From the NCBI GenBank assembly GCA_947488605.1, contig CANKZJ010000005.1:248001-312000 (forward strand): a DNA stretch of 64,000 nt, in the 5' to 3' direction. This stretch comes from an uncultured Paracoccaceae bacterium. Its GTDB lineage: Bacteria; Pseudomonadota; Alphaproteobacteria; Rhodobacterales; Rhodobacteraceae. The position numbers were made by a program, and so were the translations under genes. The notes under the pieces are model-generated. The model made no database searches. It had not been told where the DNA came from and saw only the letters and a program-made list of their open reading frames with translations. Within the stretch, counting starts at the first letter, position 1. Every line of letters begins with the position of its first letter. Shown in pieces: positions 9,707 to 19,084 of this stretch.

Positions 9707-10567
9707 ATGAATTTTCAAATCAAGCCACTCTCTGCCGGTCTGTATTTTGTGGCAACGCCAATCGGCTCTGCGCGTGACATGACTTTGCGCGGATTGGATA
9801 TTTTGGCATCTGCAGACTTAATCGCGGCAGAAGATACGCGCACCGCACGAAAATTGATGGAAATTCACGGTGTTCCGCTGAATGGACGCAAAGTCGTGGC
9901 GTTTCATGATCATAGTGGTGAAGGCGCGGTTGCGCGCCTTGTCGAAGATATAAAGGGTGGAAAATCAGTCGCTTATGTGTCCGAGGCAGGAACGCCTTTG
10001 GTCGCTGATCCGGGCTATGAATTGGGACGTGCTGTCATTGCGCACGGGCTGGCCGTGACTACTGCACCCGGTGCATCGGCTGTTCTTGCGGCATTGACTG
10101 TTTCAGGCCTCGCAACGGATCGCTTTGCATTTGTGGGGTTTCTGCCGGCGGCCAAAACGCAACGTGAGACTGAAATTGCGGCCTTGCGTGATGTGCCCTT
10201 TACGCTGGTATTTTATGAAAGCCCTAAGCGTGTTGGGGAAATGTTAGCTAATTTGCGCGATGTCTTGGGGGCAGAGCGAGAAGGGGTGGTTTGTAGAGAA
10301 CTGACCAAAAAGTTTGAAGAAACCGTGCGCGGTCCTTTGGGCGAATTGGCAGAGGCGTTTGCAGACCGTCAGGTCAAAGGCGAAGTTGTGGTGTTGGTTG
10401 GCCGGGCTGGTGCGACCGAGGTGGCTGAGGTTGATGTAACAGCAGCGCTTCGCGAGGCGATGCAAACGATGCGCGTCAAAGATGCGGCCACGGTTGTCGC
10501 AGGGGCATTGGGATTACCGCGCAAACAGGTCTATCAAGCGGCGTTGACATTGAAGGATACAGATTGA
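9707..10567 (+). CDS. rsmI: 16S rRNA (cytidine1402-2'-O)-methyltransferase
   Basis: Uses S-adenosylmethionine to methylate the ribose of C1402 in 16S rRNA. The 286-residue protein shows the tetrapyrrole-methylase-like fold of RsmI: GLYFVATPIGSARDMTLR, AAEDTRTARKLM and the conserved VSEAGTPLVADPGYELGRA and TTAPGASAVLAALTVSGL. It starts an operon: yraN begins within its stop codon, and gshB follows after 65 bases. Divergent from the lipoprotein gene across 103 bases that must hold both promoters. Confidence 0.95.
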   Translation: MNFQIKPLSAGLYFVATPIGSARDMTLRGLDILASADLIAAEDTRTARKLMEIHGVPLNGRKVVAFHDHSGEGAVARLVEDIKGGKSVAYVSEAGTPLVADPGYELGRAVIAHGLAVTTAPGASAVLAALTVSGLATDRFAFVGFLPAAKTQRETEIAALRDVPFTLVFYESPKRVGEMLANLRDVLGAEREGVVCRELTKKFEETVRGPLGELAEAFADRQVKGEVVVLVGRAGATEVAEVDVTAALREAMQTMRVKDAATVVAGALGLPRKQVYQAALTLKDTD

Positions 10568-10920
10568 CGGGAACAACGGGATATCATGCAGGACGGGTCG
10601 CAGAGGATGTCGTCGCCAATGACTATGTGCGTCGTGACCATGATATTGCAGCGCGTCGATGGCGCGGCAAATCAGGCGAGATTGATCTGATCGCAAGGGA
10701 CGGTGAAACGGTTGTTTTTGTCGAAGTGAAGAAAAGCCGCTCTTTTGCGATGGCCTCCGCACGTTTGGGGCGCCGTCAAATGGACCGTATCGTGGCGTCC
10801 GCTGGCGAATTCTTGGCAAATGAACCGCATGGTCAACTCACTGACGTCCGGTTTGACCTTGCGGTCGTAAATGATGTGGGTGCCGTGAAGGTGATTGAGA
10901 ACGCATTCATGGAGGCATAG
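10564..10920 (+). CDS. yraN: YraN family protein (UPF0102), nuclease-like fold
   Basis: A 118-residue cytoplasmic protein of the UPF0102 family, which adopts a restriction-endonuclease-like fold. The core GKSGEIDLIARDGETVVFVEVK contains the E..D and ExK spacing of that fold, split here around residue 40-55. The start is a TTG overlapping the rsmI stop (TTGA), with GAAGGA well placed upstream. A precise function is not established; the constant association with rsmI suggests a role in RNA or DNA processing, which is inference. Confidence 0.88.
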   Translation: MTGTTGYHAGRVAEDVVANDYVRRDHDIAARRWRGKSGEIDLIARDGETVVFVEVKKSRSFAMASARLGRRQMDRIVASAGEFLANEPHGQLTDVRFDLAVVNDVGAVKVIENAFMEA

Positions 10921-10985
10921 CAGGGCATTGCACAAACTGCGGCTCTGCGCCATGAACGGATAAACTGACTTCATGAGGCTGCTAC

Positions 10986-11924
10986 ATGTCACTCAAAATC
11001 GCATTCCAAATGGACCCCATTGGTCTCATCGATATTGACGCTGATAGCAGCTTTCGGATCGCAGAAGAGGCGCAGGCGCGCGGACATGAGCTGTTCTACT
11101 ATACGCCTGACAAATTAGCTTATGACCAAGGTAAAGTAACAGCCAAAGGCTGGCCTTTGACCGTGCAGCGGGTGAAAGGTGATCACTTTCGATTGGGTGA
11201 AGAGCAAACAGTCACCTTAGCCGATTTTGATGTTGTGTGGCTGAGGCAGGATCCGCCTTTTGACATGGGCTACATTACGACCACGCATATTCTTGATATG
11301 GTCCATCCCGATACTTTGGTCGTGAACGATCCGTTTTGGGTGCGGAATTACCCAGAGAAATTGTTGGTTTTGGATTTTCCGGATTTGACACCGCCAACCA
11401 TGATCGCCCGCGATCTTGAAACGCTCAAGACGTTCCGCGCCACCCATGGCGACGTCATTTTGAAGCCACTTTACGGGAATGGCGGCGCTGGTGTTTTCAA
11501 GTTGAAGACGGGCGATAGCAATCTTGCATCTTTGCACGAGCTTTTCGCGGGGATTAACCGCGAACCACTGATCATGCAGAAATTCCTGCCCGACGTGTCC
11601 AAGGGTGACAAGCGGGTGATCTTGGTCGATGGCGAACCAGTTGGCGCGATTAACCGCGTGCCGGCCGCAGGTGAGACACGCTCAAATATGCATGTTGGAG
11701 GCCGTCCCGAGAAAGTTGACCTGACCGACCGTGATCGCGAGATTTGCGCGCGCATTGGTCCGCTGTTGCGCGAAAAGGGACAGGTTTTTGTGGGCATCGA
11801 TGTGATTGGTGATTGGTTGACTGAAATCAACGTGACATCGCCCACAGGTATCCAAGAACTGGAACGCTTTGACGGGGTAAACATCGCCGAGAAAATCTGG
11901 CAAGCTATCGAGGCGAAACGCTAG
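10986..11924 (+). CDS. gshB: Glutathione synthetase
   Basis: Joins gamma-glutamylcysteine to glycine using ATP, the second step of glutathione synthesis. The 312-residue ATP-grasp protein starts [20 protein letters not shown] and has [19 protein letters not shown], the ATP-grasp loop [13 protein letters not shown] and the C-terminal [17 protein letters not shown], all diagnostic of GshB. GAGG lies before the ATG. It probably shares the rsmI-yraN transcript. Its TAG overlaps the comM stop (shared CTAG). The glutathione transferase gene nearby may use its product. Confidence 0.97.
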   Translation: MSLKIAFQMDPIGLIDIDADSSFRIAEEAQARGHELFYYTPDKLAYDQGKVTAKGWPLTVQRVKGDHFRLGEEQTVTLADFDVVWLRQDPPFDMGYITTTHILDMVHPDTLVVNDPFWVRNYPEKLLVLDFPDLTPPTMIARDLETLKTFRATHGDVILKPLYGNGGAGVFKLKTGDSNLASLHELFAGINREPLIMQKFLPDVSKGDKRVILVDGEPVGAINRVPAAGETRSNMHVGGRPEKVDLTDRDREICARIGPLLREKGQVFVGIDVIGDWLTEINVTSPTGIQELERFDGVNIAEKIWQAIEAKR

Positions 11925-13435
11925 ACCTCTTTTGCCATCGCGAGTCGGTAGCTGATTGCCTCGCCGACATGTATTTTGCGCACGTGTTCCACGCCTTCCA
12001 GATCGGCGATCGTACGCGCAACGCGCAACACGCGGTGATAGCCGCGCGCGGATAACCCAAATCGTTCCGCGACTTTGACCAGCAGCGCCCGCCCTTCGTC
12101 GTCGGGTGTCGCAACCTCGTCAAGCAAGTGCCCCTCTGCATCCGCATTCACACGTGCGTTCGGGTGACCTGCATAGCGCGCATCCTGGATTGTGCGGGCT
12201 TGGGCAACGCGTGCCGCGACTTGGCTGGATGTGTCCCCATCACTTGGAAGGTCCAAGTCTGTGAACGCGACGGGCGGCACTTCGACCCGCAGATCAAAGC
12301 GATCCATAAGGGGCCCGGATATCCGTCCCATGTAGTCTTCGCCACAAATTGGCACGCGGGCACAGGCGCGCGCGGGGTCTGCAAGGTAGCCGCATTTGCA
12401 GGGGTTAGCTGCCGCAACCAACATGAACCGACAGGGATAGCGGATATGCGCATTCGCGCGCGCGACGACAACTTCACCGGTCTCAATGGGTTGGCGGAGT
12501 GTTTCGAGCACTGTGCGCGAAAACTCTGGAAATTCGTCCATGAACAGCACGCCATTATGCGCGAGGCTGATTTCACCGGGTTTAGCATTGCGTCCGCCGC
12601 CCACAATTGCCGCCATTGAGGCCGTGTGGTGCGGTTCGCGAAACGGACGCTCGCGATTGATGCCGCCTTCGTCGAGCAGTCCTGATAGGGAATGGATCAT
12701 TGAAGTCTCAAGTGCTTCGGTAGGCGACAGCGGCGGCAAGATGCCGGGGATGCGTGCCGCCAGCATCGACTTTCCAGAACCGGGCGATCCGACCAGCAGA
12801 AGATGGTGACGCCCAGCGGCTGCAATTTCGAGCGCGCGTTTGGCGCGTTCCTGCCCTTTGACTTCAGATAAGTCGCGGGTTGCAGTTTGACCGAGAACTT
12901 CGCCCGGCGTGGCATGTTGCAGTACTTTTTGCCCGGTAAAGTGGCGCACAACGTCGCTGAGGCTTCGGGGTGCGATGACTTTTGCGTCCCCTACCCAAGC
13001 GGCCTCGGATCCGCATGCGTGAGGGCATAAAAGCGTGCGGTCCGCTTCTGCGGCGGCCATTGCTGCGGGCAGCGCGCCGACAACGGGGACAAGAGTGCCA
13101 TCGAGGGAAAGTTCGCCCAAGGCCACCGTTTGAGCCGCCTCATCTTTGGGGATAATGTCCAGAGCGGCCAATAGCGCGAATGCAATCGGCAGATCGAAGT
13201 GCGAGCCTTCCTTGGGCAAATCTGCGGGTGAAAGGTTTACGGTGATCCGCTTGGACGGCAGTGCGATTGCCATCGCCGTCAATGCCGCGCGCACGCGCTC
13301 TCGGGCCTCTGATACTGCTTTGTCAGGAAGCCCGACAATTGAAAATGCCGGAATGCCCGGTGTTACCGCGCATTGGACTTCGACCAAGCGCGCCTCAATC
13401 CCCTCGAATGCTACCGTATATGCCAGCGCAACCAT
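11921..13435 (-). CDS. comM: ComM/YifB family AAA+ ATPase (Mg-chelatase-like)
   Basis: A 504-residue protein with three parts: an N-terminal Lon-protease-like domain ([20 protein letters not shown]), a Mg-chelatase ChlI-type AAA+ core with Walker A GSPGSGKS (about 216-223) and Walker [10 protein letters not shown], and the C-terminal YifB domain ([20 protein letters not shown]). ComM is a helicase that promotes branch migration of recombination intermediates during natural transformation in other bacteria; its role in non-competent species is less clear. ATG at 13435. A single-gene unit convergent with gshB. Confidence 0.92.
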   Translation of the reverse strand: MVALAYTVAFEGIEARLVEVQCAVTPGIPAFSIVGLPDKAVSEARERVRAALTAMAIALPSKRITVNLSPADLPKEGSHFDLPIAFALLAALDIIPKDEAAQTVALGELSLDGTLVPVVGALPAAMAAAEADRTLLCPHACGSEAAWVGDAKVIAPRSLSDVVRHFTGQKVLQHATPGEVLGQTATRDLSEVKGQERAKRALEIAAAGRHHLLLVGSPGSGKSMLAARIPGILPPLSPTEALETSMIHSLSGLLDEGGINRERPFREPHHTASMAAIVGGGRNAKPGEISLAHNGVLFMDEFPEFSRTVLETLRQPIETGEVVVARANAHIRYPCRFMLVAAANPCKCGYLADPARACARVPICGEDYMGRISGPLMDRFDLRVEVPPVAFTDLDLPSDGDTSSQVAARVAQARTIQDARYAGHPNARVNADAEGHLLDEVATPDDEGRALLVKVAERFGLSARGYHRVLRVARTIADLEGVEHVRKIHVGEAISYRLAMAKEV

Positions 13436-13486
13436 AACGCACTCCCGTTCTTGGTTAACGGGTAGGGGGTGGTCGTTTAAGAAAGG

Positions 13487-14176
13487 TTAACGTAGATCAA
13501 CCGGCCACGGTTTTCGCGCGTGTGTCATTGGGTAGGGCCAAGGCTCATGAACTTCTTGCATCGCAAGTGCCCGCCATTCGAGAAATGTTGGATCTGTCAG
13601 GTGTGCTTGAACATAAGCCTGTGCTGCGTCGCTAACAGGCAATTGATATGCCGCGATCCGCATCGCGACAGGTGCATAAAATACGTCTGCCAACGAGTAT
13701 GTACCAAATAGCCAAGGCCCATCCTGCCCGTGCCTTTCGCGGGCCAAGGTCCACAGCTCTTCTATGCGTCGCAGGTCTTTCTTCACCCCTTCAGATGGTG
13801 TGAAACCGTCCCAACAAAACGCCAACATCATCGGACAGGCGTCGCGCAAAGCACCAAAGCCGCTGTGCATTTCGGCAGTGATGGACCTAGCTAACGCACG
13901 TGCGGCGGGATCTTTGGGGTAAAGATCGACATCTGGGTGATTTTCGACAAGCGTTTCAGCCATAGCCAAGCTGTCAGTTAATACATGACCTTGCGCCGTT
14001 TGCATCACTGGCACCGTCCTTGCCGGGGTAAGATGCGCAAGGTCTTGCGCCATGGTGCCTGCGTACAGGCCCACCATATTTATCTTATGGGGAATATTGA
14101 ATTTTGCCAGCATCAGCCAGCCACGGAGCGACCAGCTACTGAAGGTGCGGTCACCGATATAGAGTTGATATGTCAT
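13487..14176 (-). CDS. Glutathione S-transferase family protein
   Basis: A 229-residue thioredoxin-fold plus all-alpha GST protein. It begins MTYQLYIGDRTFSSWSLRGW, with Ser/Ser-Trp-Ser at the glutathione-activating position, then TVPVMQTAQGHVLTDSLAMAETL, the cis-proline and glutathione-binding segment. The C-terminal helical domain runs from about residue 85. Such proteins conjugate or isomerise small electrophiles; the substrate is unknown. The ATG at 14176 is preferred over the GTG nine bases upstream. It stands alone on the minus strand. Confidence 0.87.
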   Translation of the reverse strand: MTYQLYIGDRTFSSWSLRGWLMLAKFNIPHKINMVGLYAGTMAQDLAHLTPARTVPVMQTAQGHVLTDSLAMAETLVENHPDVDLYPKDPAARALARSITAEMHSGFGALRDACPMMLAFCWDGFTPSEGVKKDLRRIEELWTLARERHGQDGPWLFGTYSLADVFYAPVAMRIAAYQLPVSDAAQAYVQAHLTDPTFLEWRALAMQEVHEPWPYPMTHARKPWPVDLR

Positions 14177-14236
14177 AGTGGGCACTCTAGCGCTCAGGAA
14201 GCGTTCAAATCCAACGATCTTCTGTGACGTGGCCCA

Positions 14237-14806
14237 TCACGGTGTGTGATTAATCTTAACCGCAGTCCACCCCGATTGCGCAAAGCAAAGGTTGGTCACA
14301 GACAAGTTGTCGATCTTGTAGCTGAATGCTTCATACGCGCCGATGCCCAAGACGCGTTGCACCTGTGTCAGGATGACCCCAAAATGGGCGACAATGATCA
14401 AGTCTGAGTAGCTTTGCGCGATGTACCCATCGATGGCGGCATCGACGCGCTGCCTTACGGCATTCCAGCTTTCGCCGCTGGGCGGGGCGATATCACCGGG
14501 GCTTTCCCAATAGGCGCGTATGTGCTCGGGATCTTCGGCTTCAACGTCTGCAAAGCTGCGTTGTTCCCATTTTCCAAAATTGATTTCGCGTAAGTTTTGA
14601 TCATGTGGCAACCGCGTCGCGGGCTGCAAGCAATCTGCTGTGGCCGTTGCCCGGATCAGATCGGATGATACCACTGGGGCATCGGGCAGCGCACTGCGCA
14701 GTCTGTTGATCTTTGCCGTGTCGGAGAGGTCGGCAGGAATATCTGACCATCCAATCATTGTTTTCGCGTGGGTCGGACCGTGTCGCACCATCCAAAGCCG
14801 GGTCAA
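14237..14806 (-). CDS. Histidine phosphatase, probable alpha-ribazole phosphatase
   Basis: A phosphoglycerate-mutase-like phosphatase of 189 residues with the catalytic RHG in LWMVRHGPTHAK, a second conserved region VVSSDLIRATATA, the glutamate-bearing INFGKWEQRSFADVEAEDP and the second histidine in IIVAHFGVI. The start is a TTG that overlaps the cobU stop (TTGA), with AAGGGG upstream; a longer reading would bury it in cobU. The coupling to cobU makes a CobC-like role, dephosphorylating alpha-ribazole phosphate late in cobalamin synthesis, likely but not proven. No other cobalamin gene is in the window. Confidence 0.75.
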   Translation of the reverse strand: MTRLWMVRHGPTHAKTMIGWSDIPADLSDTAKINRLRSALPDAPVVSSDLIRATATADCLQPATRLPHDQNLREINFGKWEQRSFADVEAEDPEHIRAYWESPGDIAPPSGESWNAVRQRVDAAIDGYIAQSYSDLIIVAHFGVILTQVQRVLGIGAYEAFSYKIDNLSVTNLCFAQSGWTAVKINHTP

Positions 14807-15327
14807 GGCAGGCGCCCCTTGAGGGCAAGTGGCAAGCCAGCCATAACAGCCACAACGAGTTCGGCTTGCGCGGCGATATCTTGGTTGAGCTGCCCTTGCG
14901 CATTGCGAAACTGGCGCGACAATGCGTTGTCGGGCACAATCCCCTGACCAACCTCGTTGGACACAACAACAACCGGGCCCGCGCATCGCGAGATGGCTGT
15001 CATGAGTGCCGCACTCTGCACTTTCACATCATGGTCGCCAAGAATGACATTTGTGAGCCAAAGCGTCGCGCAATCAATAAGGACTGGCTGACCTTCAGCG
15101 ACTGTGTTGAGGGCCGATGAAAGGTCCAAAGGTTCCTCGATCGTTATCCAAGATGCCCCACGCATTTCGCGATGTCGGGACACTTTCTTCGCCATTTCAT
15201 CGTCAAAGACTTGTGCGGTCGCAATGTAGATGGGCGGACGATCTACCTTTAAAACAAGGCTTTCCGCAAATGTAGATTTTCCGGAGGCGGCGCCACCTAA
15301 TACAAGTGTGAGCGAGGGCAATGTCAT
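14803..15327 (-). CDS. cobU: Adenosylcobinamide kinase/guanylyltransferase
   Basis: Phosphorylates adenosylcobinamide and then attaches GMP, preparing it for nucleotide-loop assembly in cobalamin synthesis (CobU, also called CobP). The 174-residue protein has the Walker A motif GGAASGKS at residues 11-18, the family's RHREMRGASWITIEEP with the GMP-accepting histidine, and VVVVSNEVGQGIVP. The ATG at 15327 is chosen over a TTG six bases upstream. It is divergent from rpoH2 and coupled to the phosphatase downstream. Confidence 0.94.
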   Translation of the reverse strand: MTLPSLTLVLGGAASGKSTFAESLVLKVDRPPIYIATAQVFDDEMAKKVSRHREMRGASWITIEEPLDLSSALNTVAEGQPVLIDCATLWLTNVILGDHDVKVQSAALMTAISRCAGPVVVVSNEVGQGIVPDNALSRQFRNAQGQLNQDIAAQAELVVAVMAGLPLALKGRLP

Positions 15328-15342
15328 ATTCAAAACTTTTTA

Positions 15343-15372
15343 TGATCCAAGTCGTTCATCACGGCGTAACTA
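15343..15372 (+). promoter_or_regulatory. RpoE-type promoter of rpoH2
   Basis: TGATCC at 15343-15348, an 18-base spacer and TAACTA at 15367-15372. TGATCC is the -35 element bound by the group IV sigma factor RpoE in Rhodobacter sphaeroides, where the rpoHII gene is a direct RpoE target in the singlet-oxygen response. The site ends 49 bases before the rpoH2 ATG. The motif match is visible; use by RpoE is inferred from Rhodobacter. Confidence 0.65.
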
Positions 15373-15421
15373 AATTAAACAAAAAAGTTAATGCATCACA
15401 CGGCTATCTGGGAGAATAAAC

Positions 15422-16300
15422 ATGGGTGTTACCGGTTTTTCTGATCAAACTTTGTCACGGACCGCAATGAAGGCAGAACTTCTTGATGCCGAAACAGAGC
15501 TCAAGCTTGCATACGCTTGGCGCGACGAACGTGACGAACAGGCATTGCACCGACTAATCACAGCTTACATGCGGCTCGCGATTTCGATGGCGTCCAAATT
15601 TAAACGTTACGGCGCGCCGATGAACGACCTTATTCAGGAAGCGTCTGTCGGGTTGATGAAAGCTGCTGATAAATTCGATCCCGATCGCGGCGTGCGTTTC
15701 TCAACCTACGCGGTTTGGTGGATCAAGGCATCTATTCAGGACCACGTCATGCGGAATTGGTCGATGGTACGGACCGGATCGACATCGTCGCAGAAGTCAC
15801 TTTTTTTCAACATGCGCCGTGTACAAGCCCGCCTCGAGCGCGAGGCTGCCGCTGAAGGGCGCACAATCGACAAGCATGAAATGCGCAAGTTGATTTCCGT
15901 CGAAGTCGGCGTGCCGCTGCACGATGTTGAGATGATGGAAGGCCGGTTGTCTGGTTCTGATTTTTCTCTCAATGCGACACAATCTGTTGACGACGAAGGG
16001 CGCGAATGGATTGACGCGCTAGAGGATGATGGCCCGCAAGCAGCCGAGACTGTCGAGCATACGCATGACAATGATACATTGCGCCAGTGGTTGTTGACTG
16101 CCTTGACCAGCCTCAATGACCGCGAACAATTCATCGTACGCGAACGTAAACTGCGTGATGAGCCGCGCACGTTGGAAAGCCTTGGTACTGAACTTGGGTT
16201 GTCAAAAGAGCGGGTTCGTCAGTTGGAAGCGGCTGCTTTTGGCAAAATGCGCAAGAGTCTCGAGGCGCAGAGCCCCGAGGTGCATTCGTTCTTTGGCTAA
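15422..16300 (+). CDS. rpoH2: RNA polymerase sigma factor, RpoH2 group
   Basis: A 292-residue sigma-32 family factor. Region 2 is clear (YMRLAISMASKFKRYGAPM, then DLIQEASVGLMKAADKFDP, then RFSTYAVWWIKASIQDHVMR), the RpoH-box region reads SQKSLFFNMRRVQARLE, and region 4 ends LGTELGLSKERVRQLEAAAF. RpoH factors direct heat-shock and, for the RpoH2 group, oxidative and photo-oxidative stress genes. GGGAG precedes the ATG. The RpoE-like promoter upstream fits the RpoE to RpoHII cascade known in Rhodobacter. The H2 rather than H1 assignment rests on that promoter and general sequence feel, so the subgroup is less sure than the family. Confidence 0.9.
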   Translation: MGVTGFSDQTLSRTAMKAELLDAETELKLAYAWRDERDEQALHRLITAYMRLAISMASKFKRYGAPMNDLIQEASVGLMKAADKFDPDRGVRFSTYAVWWIKASIQDHVMRNWSMVRTGSTSSQKSLFFNMRRVQARLEREAAAEGRTIDKHEMRKLISVEVGVPLHDVEMMEGRLSGSDFSLNATQSVDDEGREWIDALEDDGPQAAETVEHTHDNDTLRQWLLTALTSLNDREQFIVRERKLRDEPRTLESLGTELGLSKERVRQLEAAAFGKMRKSLEAQSPEVHSFFG

Positions 16301-16365
16301 TTCGTGACATTGTCTTTCCGGTCTGATCTGACCTAGTGTCGGCTGACCCCGACCGGAGACAATTG

Positions 16366-17559
16366 ATGCTGGCAGATAAGCATATTCTCTTAATAGTTGG
16401 AGGCGGCATTGCCGCCTTCAAATCGTTGGACCTTGTGCGCCGTTTGCGCGAGCAGGGCGCGAAAGTTACCCCTGTGCTGACCAAGGCTGGGGCTGAATTT
16501 GTCACCCCTTTAAGTTTGTCCGCTTTGTCGGCGTCCAAGGTTTATCAAGACCTCTTTGATCTGACGGATGAAGCCGAGATGGGACATATTGAGCTGTCCC
16601 GTGCCGCGGATTTGATCGTTGTCGCACCTGCGACGGCGGATTTGATGGCAAAGATGGCAGGCGGTCTCGCCGGTGATCTGGCAACGACATTGTTGTTAGC
16701 AACCGATAAGCGCGTTCTGATTGCACCTTCAATGAACGTGCGTATGTGGGAGCATCCGGCGACACAGCGCAATCTGTCGATATTGAAGGGCGATGGCATA
16801 TTGGTCGTTGGCCCGAATGAAGGTGACATGGCCTGCGGTGAATACGGTCCGGGTCGGATGGCGGAAGTACCTGAAATAATTTTAGCAATTGATGCGGCTT
16901 TTGCGGATGGTCCGTTGAAAGGAAAGCATGTTTTGGTGACGTCCGGGCCAACGCATGAACCGATTGATCCGGTGCGGTATATTGCGAACCGGTCATCAGG
17001 TGCCCAAGGCACCGCGATTGCAAAAGCACTTGCTGCGCTGGGCGCTGACGTGACTTTTGTCACTGGGCCAGCGGATGTGCCGCCGCCCAGCGGTGTCAAA
17101 GCGGTTCAGGTGCAGACCGCGCAAGAGATGCTTGAGGCCGTGATGAATGCAGGCACCGTTGACGCGGCGGTCTTTGCGGCAGCCGTCGCAGATTGGCATG
17201 TCGTGAATGCGGGTGAGAGCAAGATCAAAAAGGACGGTGCTGGTTTGCCCGAACTGCATTTCGCAGAGAATCCTGATATTCTGGCGACTGTTTCGCAGAT
17301 GACCAAAAACCGCCCAAAGCTTGTGGTTGGGTTCGCGGCCGAGACTAATGATGTGATCGCAAATGCGACAGCGAAACGTGCGCGCAAGCAATGTGATTGG
17401 ATTGTCGCCAATGATGTGTCTCCGGAAACTGGGATCATGGGGGGCCGCGAGAATGCAGTGACCCTCATCTCTGACGCAGGTGCGGACAGCTGGCCACGAA
17501 TGCATAAAGATGCCGTTGCTGCAAAGCTTGCACAACGTATCGCCGAGGCGCTTGCGTGA
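16366..17559 (+). CDS. coaBC: Bifunctional phosphopantothenoylcysteine decarboxylase/synthetase
   Basis: Carries out two steps of coenzyme A synthesis: joining cysteine to 4'-phosphopantothenate and decarboxylating the product. The N-terminal flavoprotein half (CoaC) has [16 protein letters not shown], the active-site His in [19 protein letters not shown] and [14 protein letters not shown]; the CoaB half starts near [23 protein letters not shown] split over residue 190 and carries SKIKKDGAG and VGFAAETND. The ATG at 16366 has GGAG 8 bases upstream; the in-frame GTG at 16336 is less likely. Its stop overlaps the dut start, making a coaBC-dut-moeB operon. Confidence 0.96.
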   Translation: MLADKHILLIVGGGIAAFKSLDLVRRLREQGAKVTPVLTKAGAEFVTPLSLSALSASKVYQDLFDLTDEAEMGHIELSRAADLIVVAPATADLMAKMAGGLAGDLATTLLLATDKRVLIAPSMNVRMWEHPATQRNLSILKGDGILVVGPNEGDMACGEYGPGRMAEVPEIILAIDAAFADGPLKGKHVLVTSGPTHEPIDPVRYIANRSSGAQGTAIAKALAALGADVTFVTGPADVPPPSGVKAVQVQTAQEMLEAVMNAGTVDAAVFAAAVADWHVVNAGESKIKKDGAGLPELHFAENPDILATVSQMTKNRPKLVVGFAAETNDVIANATAKRARKQCDWIVANDVSPETGIMGGRENAVTLISDAGADSWPRMHKDAVAAKLAQRIAEALA

Positions 17560-18011
17560 GCGTTATGATCTATTTTCAATGGGACGACGGCGCTGATCGG
17601 TCGATTGCTTTGCCGTCTTATGAAACAGCGGGTGCCGCTGGTGCGGACATACGCGCAAATTTGCCTGATCAAGCTGCGTTAGTCATGCGGCCCGGCGCGC
17701 GCGTTCTTGTGCCAACGGGTCTGCGCATGGCAATACCTGCGGGTTTTGAGGTGCAGATCAGGCCGCGATCTGGTCTTGCACTGAAGCATGGTGTGACCCT
17801 TGCAAATGCGCCGGGAACAATCGACAGCGACTATCGCGGGCCTGTTGGTGTGATCATGATCAACCTTGGTGATGTGGACTTTGAAATCACGCATGGAATG
17901 CGGATTGCGCAAATGGTCGTCGCACCTGTCGTGCAGGCAGAGTTTGTCTTGAGTGATGCATTGGGTGTGACCGCGCGTGGCGCAGGCGGATTTGGGTCGA
18001 CCGGTACATGA
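17556..18011 (+). CDS. dut: dUTP diphosphatase
   Basis: Hydrolyses dUTP to dUMP, keeping uracil out of DNA and supplying dTMP synthesis. The 151-residue protein has all five trimeric dUTPase motifs: [47 protein letters not shown] and the glycine-rich tail [11 protein letters not shown]. The start is a GTG overlapping the coaBC stop (GTGA) with GAGG 8 bases upstream; an ATG nine bases later is possible. coaBC-dut is a common bacterial arrangement. Confidence 0.97.
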   Translation: MSVMIYFQWDDGADRSIALPSYETAGAAGADIRANLPDQAALVMRPGARVLVPTGLRMAIPAGFEVQIRPRSGLALKHGVTLANAPGTIDSDYRGPVGVIMINLGDVDFEITHGMRIAQMVVAPVVQAEFVLSDALGVTARGAGGFGSTGT

Positions 18012-19045
18012 TTATGGTTGGCACAATGGCCGTCACCCTTTGGGTGATTGGCTGGGCGATGAAGGTGCCTTCGGCGGTGCGCTGGAATATGATGGCCATC
18101 TTATTGGTCGGTGTGATGGTCGTGCATGTCATCTTGCCAAACGGTCATCCGTTACGGATGGCCACAGGCGGCGACGCGCGCCTTTGGGCTATTCTGATGG
18201 GCTTCGGTGTCCTTGTTTGGGGCTACCGCAAGTTTCTTGGCAAGCTGCGTGCCCGTATTGTCCAAAAAGAAGAAGCACCCGTCCAATCTGACAGCTTTTC
18301 CCCAACTGAACTTGACCGTTATGCAAGGCATATCATTTTGCGCGAAGTGGGCGGCCCCGGTCAAAAGGCACTTCGCGATGCGCGTGTTCTTGTTGTTGGT
18401 GCAGGCGGGCTTGGTGCGCCAGCGTTGCAGTACTTAGCCGCGGCGGGTGTCGGCACAATTGGCGTCATTGATGACGACGTTGTTGAGAATGCAAACCTTC
18501 AAAGGCAAGTAATCCATCTTGATCGCAATATAGGCATCCCCAAAGTGCATTCCGCCGAAGAGGCGATGACTGCACAAAACCCATTTGTGAAGGTTCGTCC
18601 CTATCACCGCAGATTGACAGACGAGATCGCGACAGAGCTTTTTGCTGAGTATGATATTATTCTGGATGGTAGCGATAATTTCGAGACGCGGTATTTGGTC
18701 AATCGCACGGCGGTTGAAACTGGAAAGCCACTGGTTGCAGCAGCCCTCACCCAATGGGAAGGGCAGATCAGCGTCTATGACCCGGCACAAGGCACGCCAT
18801 GTTACGCTTGCGTTTTCCCGCAGGCACCTGACCCGTCGCTTGTTCCCAGCTGCGCCGAGGCGGGTGTTATTGGACCACTTCCCGGGGTTGTTGGTGCGAT
18901 GATGGCTTTGGAAGCCATTAAGCACATCACAGATGCGGGCGAAGGACTGGGCGGACGCCTGCTGATTTATGATGCACTTTATGCGCAGACCCGGACGATT
19001 GCGGTCAAGCGGCGCGATGATTGTGCCGTGTGCGGTGGCAAGTGA
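18008..19045 (+). CDS. moeB: MoeB/ThiF family adenylyltransferase with N-terminal membrane domain
   Basis: E1-like enzyme that adenylates the C-terminus of a ubiquitin-like sulfur carrier such as MoaD or ThiS. Residues from about 100 on form the ThiF/MoeB domain: [19 protein letters not shown], the ATP loop GAGGLGAP (131-138), [10 protein letters not shown], and zinc cysteines CYAC and CAVC. Residues 1-80 are an added membrane module of two or three helices ([37 protein letters not shown]), absent from E. coli MoeB. ATG overlaps the dut stop (ATGA). MoeB versus ThiF substrate cannot be decided; no partner carrier gene is adjacent. Confidence 0.88.
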   Translation: MIMVGTMAVTLWVIGWAMKVPSAVRWNMMAILLVGVMVVHVILPNGHPLRMATGGDARLWAILMGFGVLVWGYRKFLGKLRARIVQKEEAPVQSDSFSPTELDRYARHIILREVGGPGQKALRDARVLVVGAGGLGAPALQYLAAAGVGTIGVIDDDVVENANLQRQVIHLDRNIGIPKVHSAEEAMTAQNPFVKVRPYHRRLTDEIATELFAEYDIILDGSDNFETRYLVNRTAVETGKPLVAAALTQWEGQISVYDPAQGTPCYACVFPQAPDPSLVPSCAEAGVIGPLPGVVGAMMALEAIKHITDAGEGLGGRLLIYDALYAQTRTIAVKRRDDCAVCGGK

Positions 19046-19084
19046 GGCGATCACGCCCTACCTGTAGGCTAAAGGAGAACTTTC

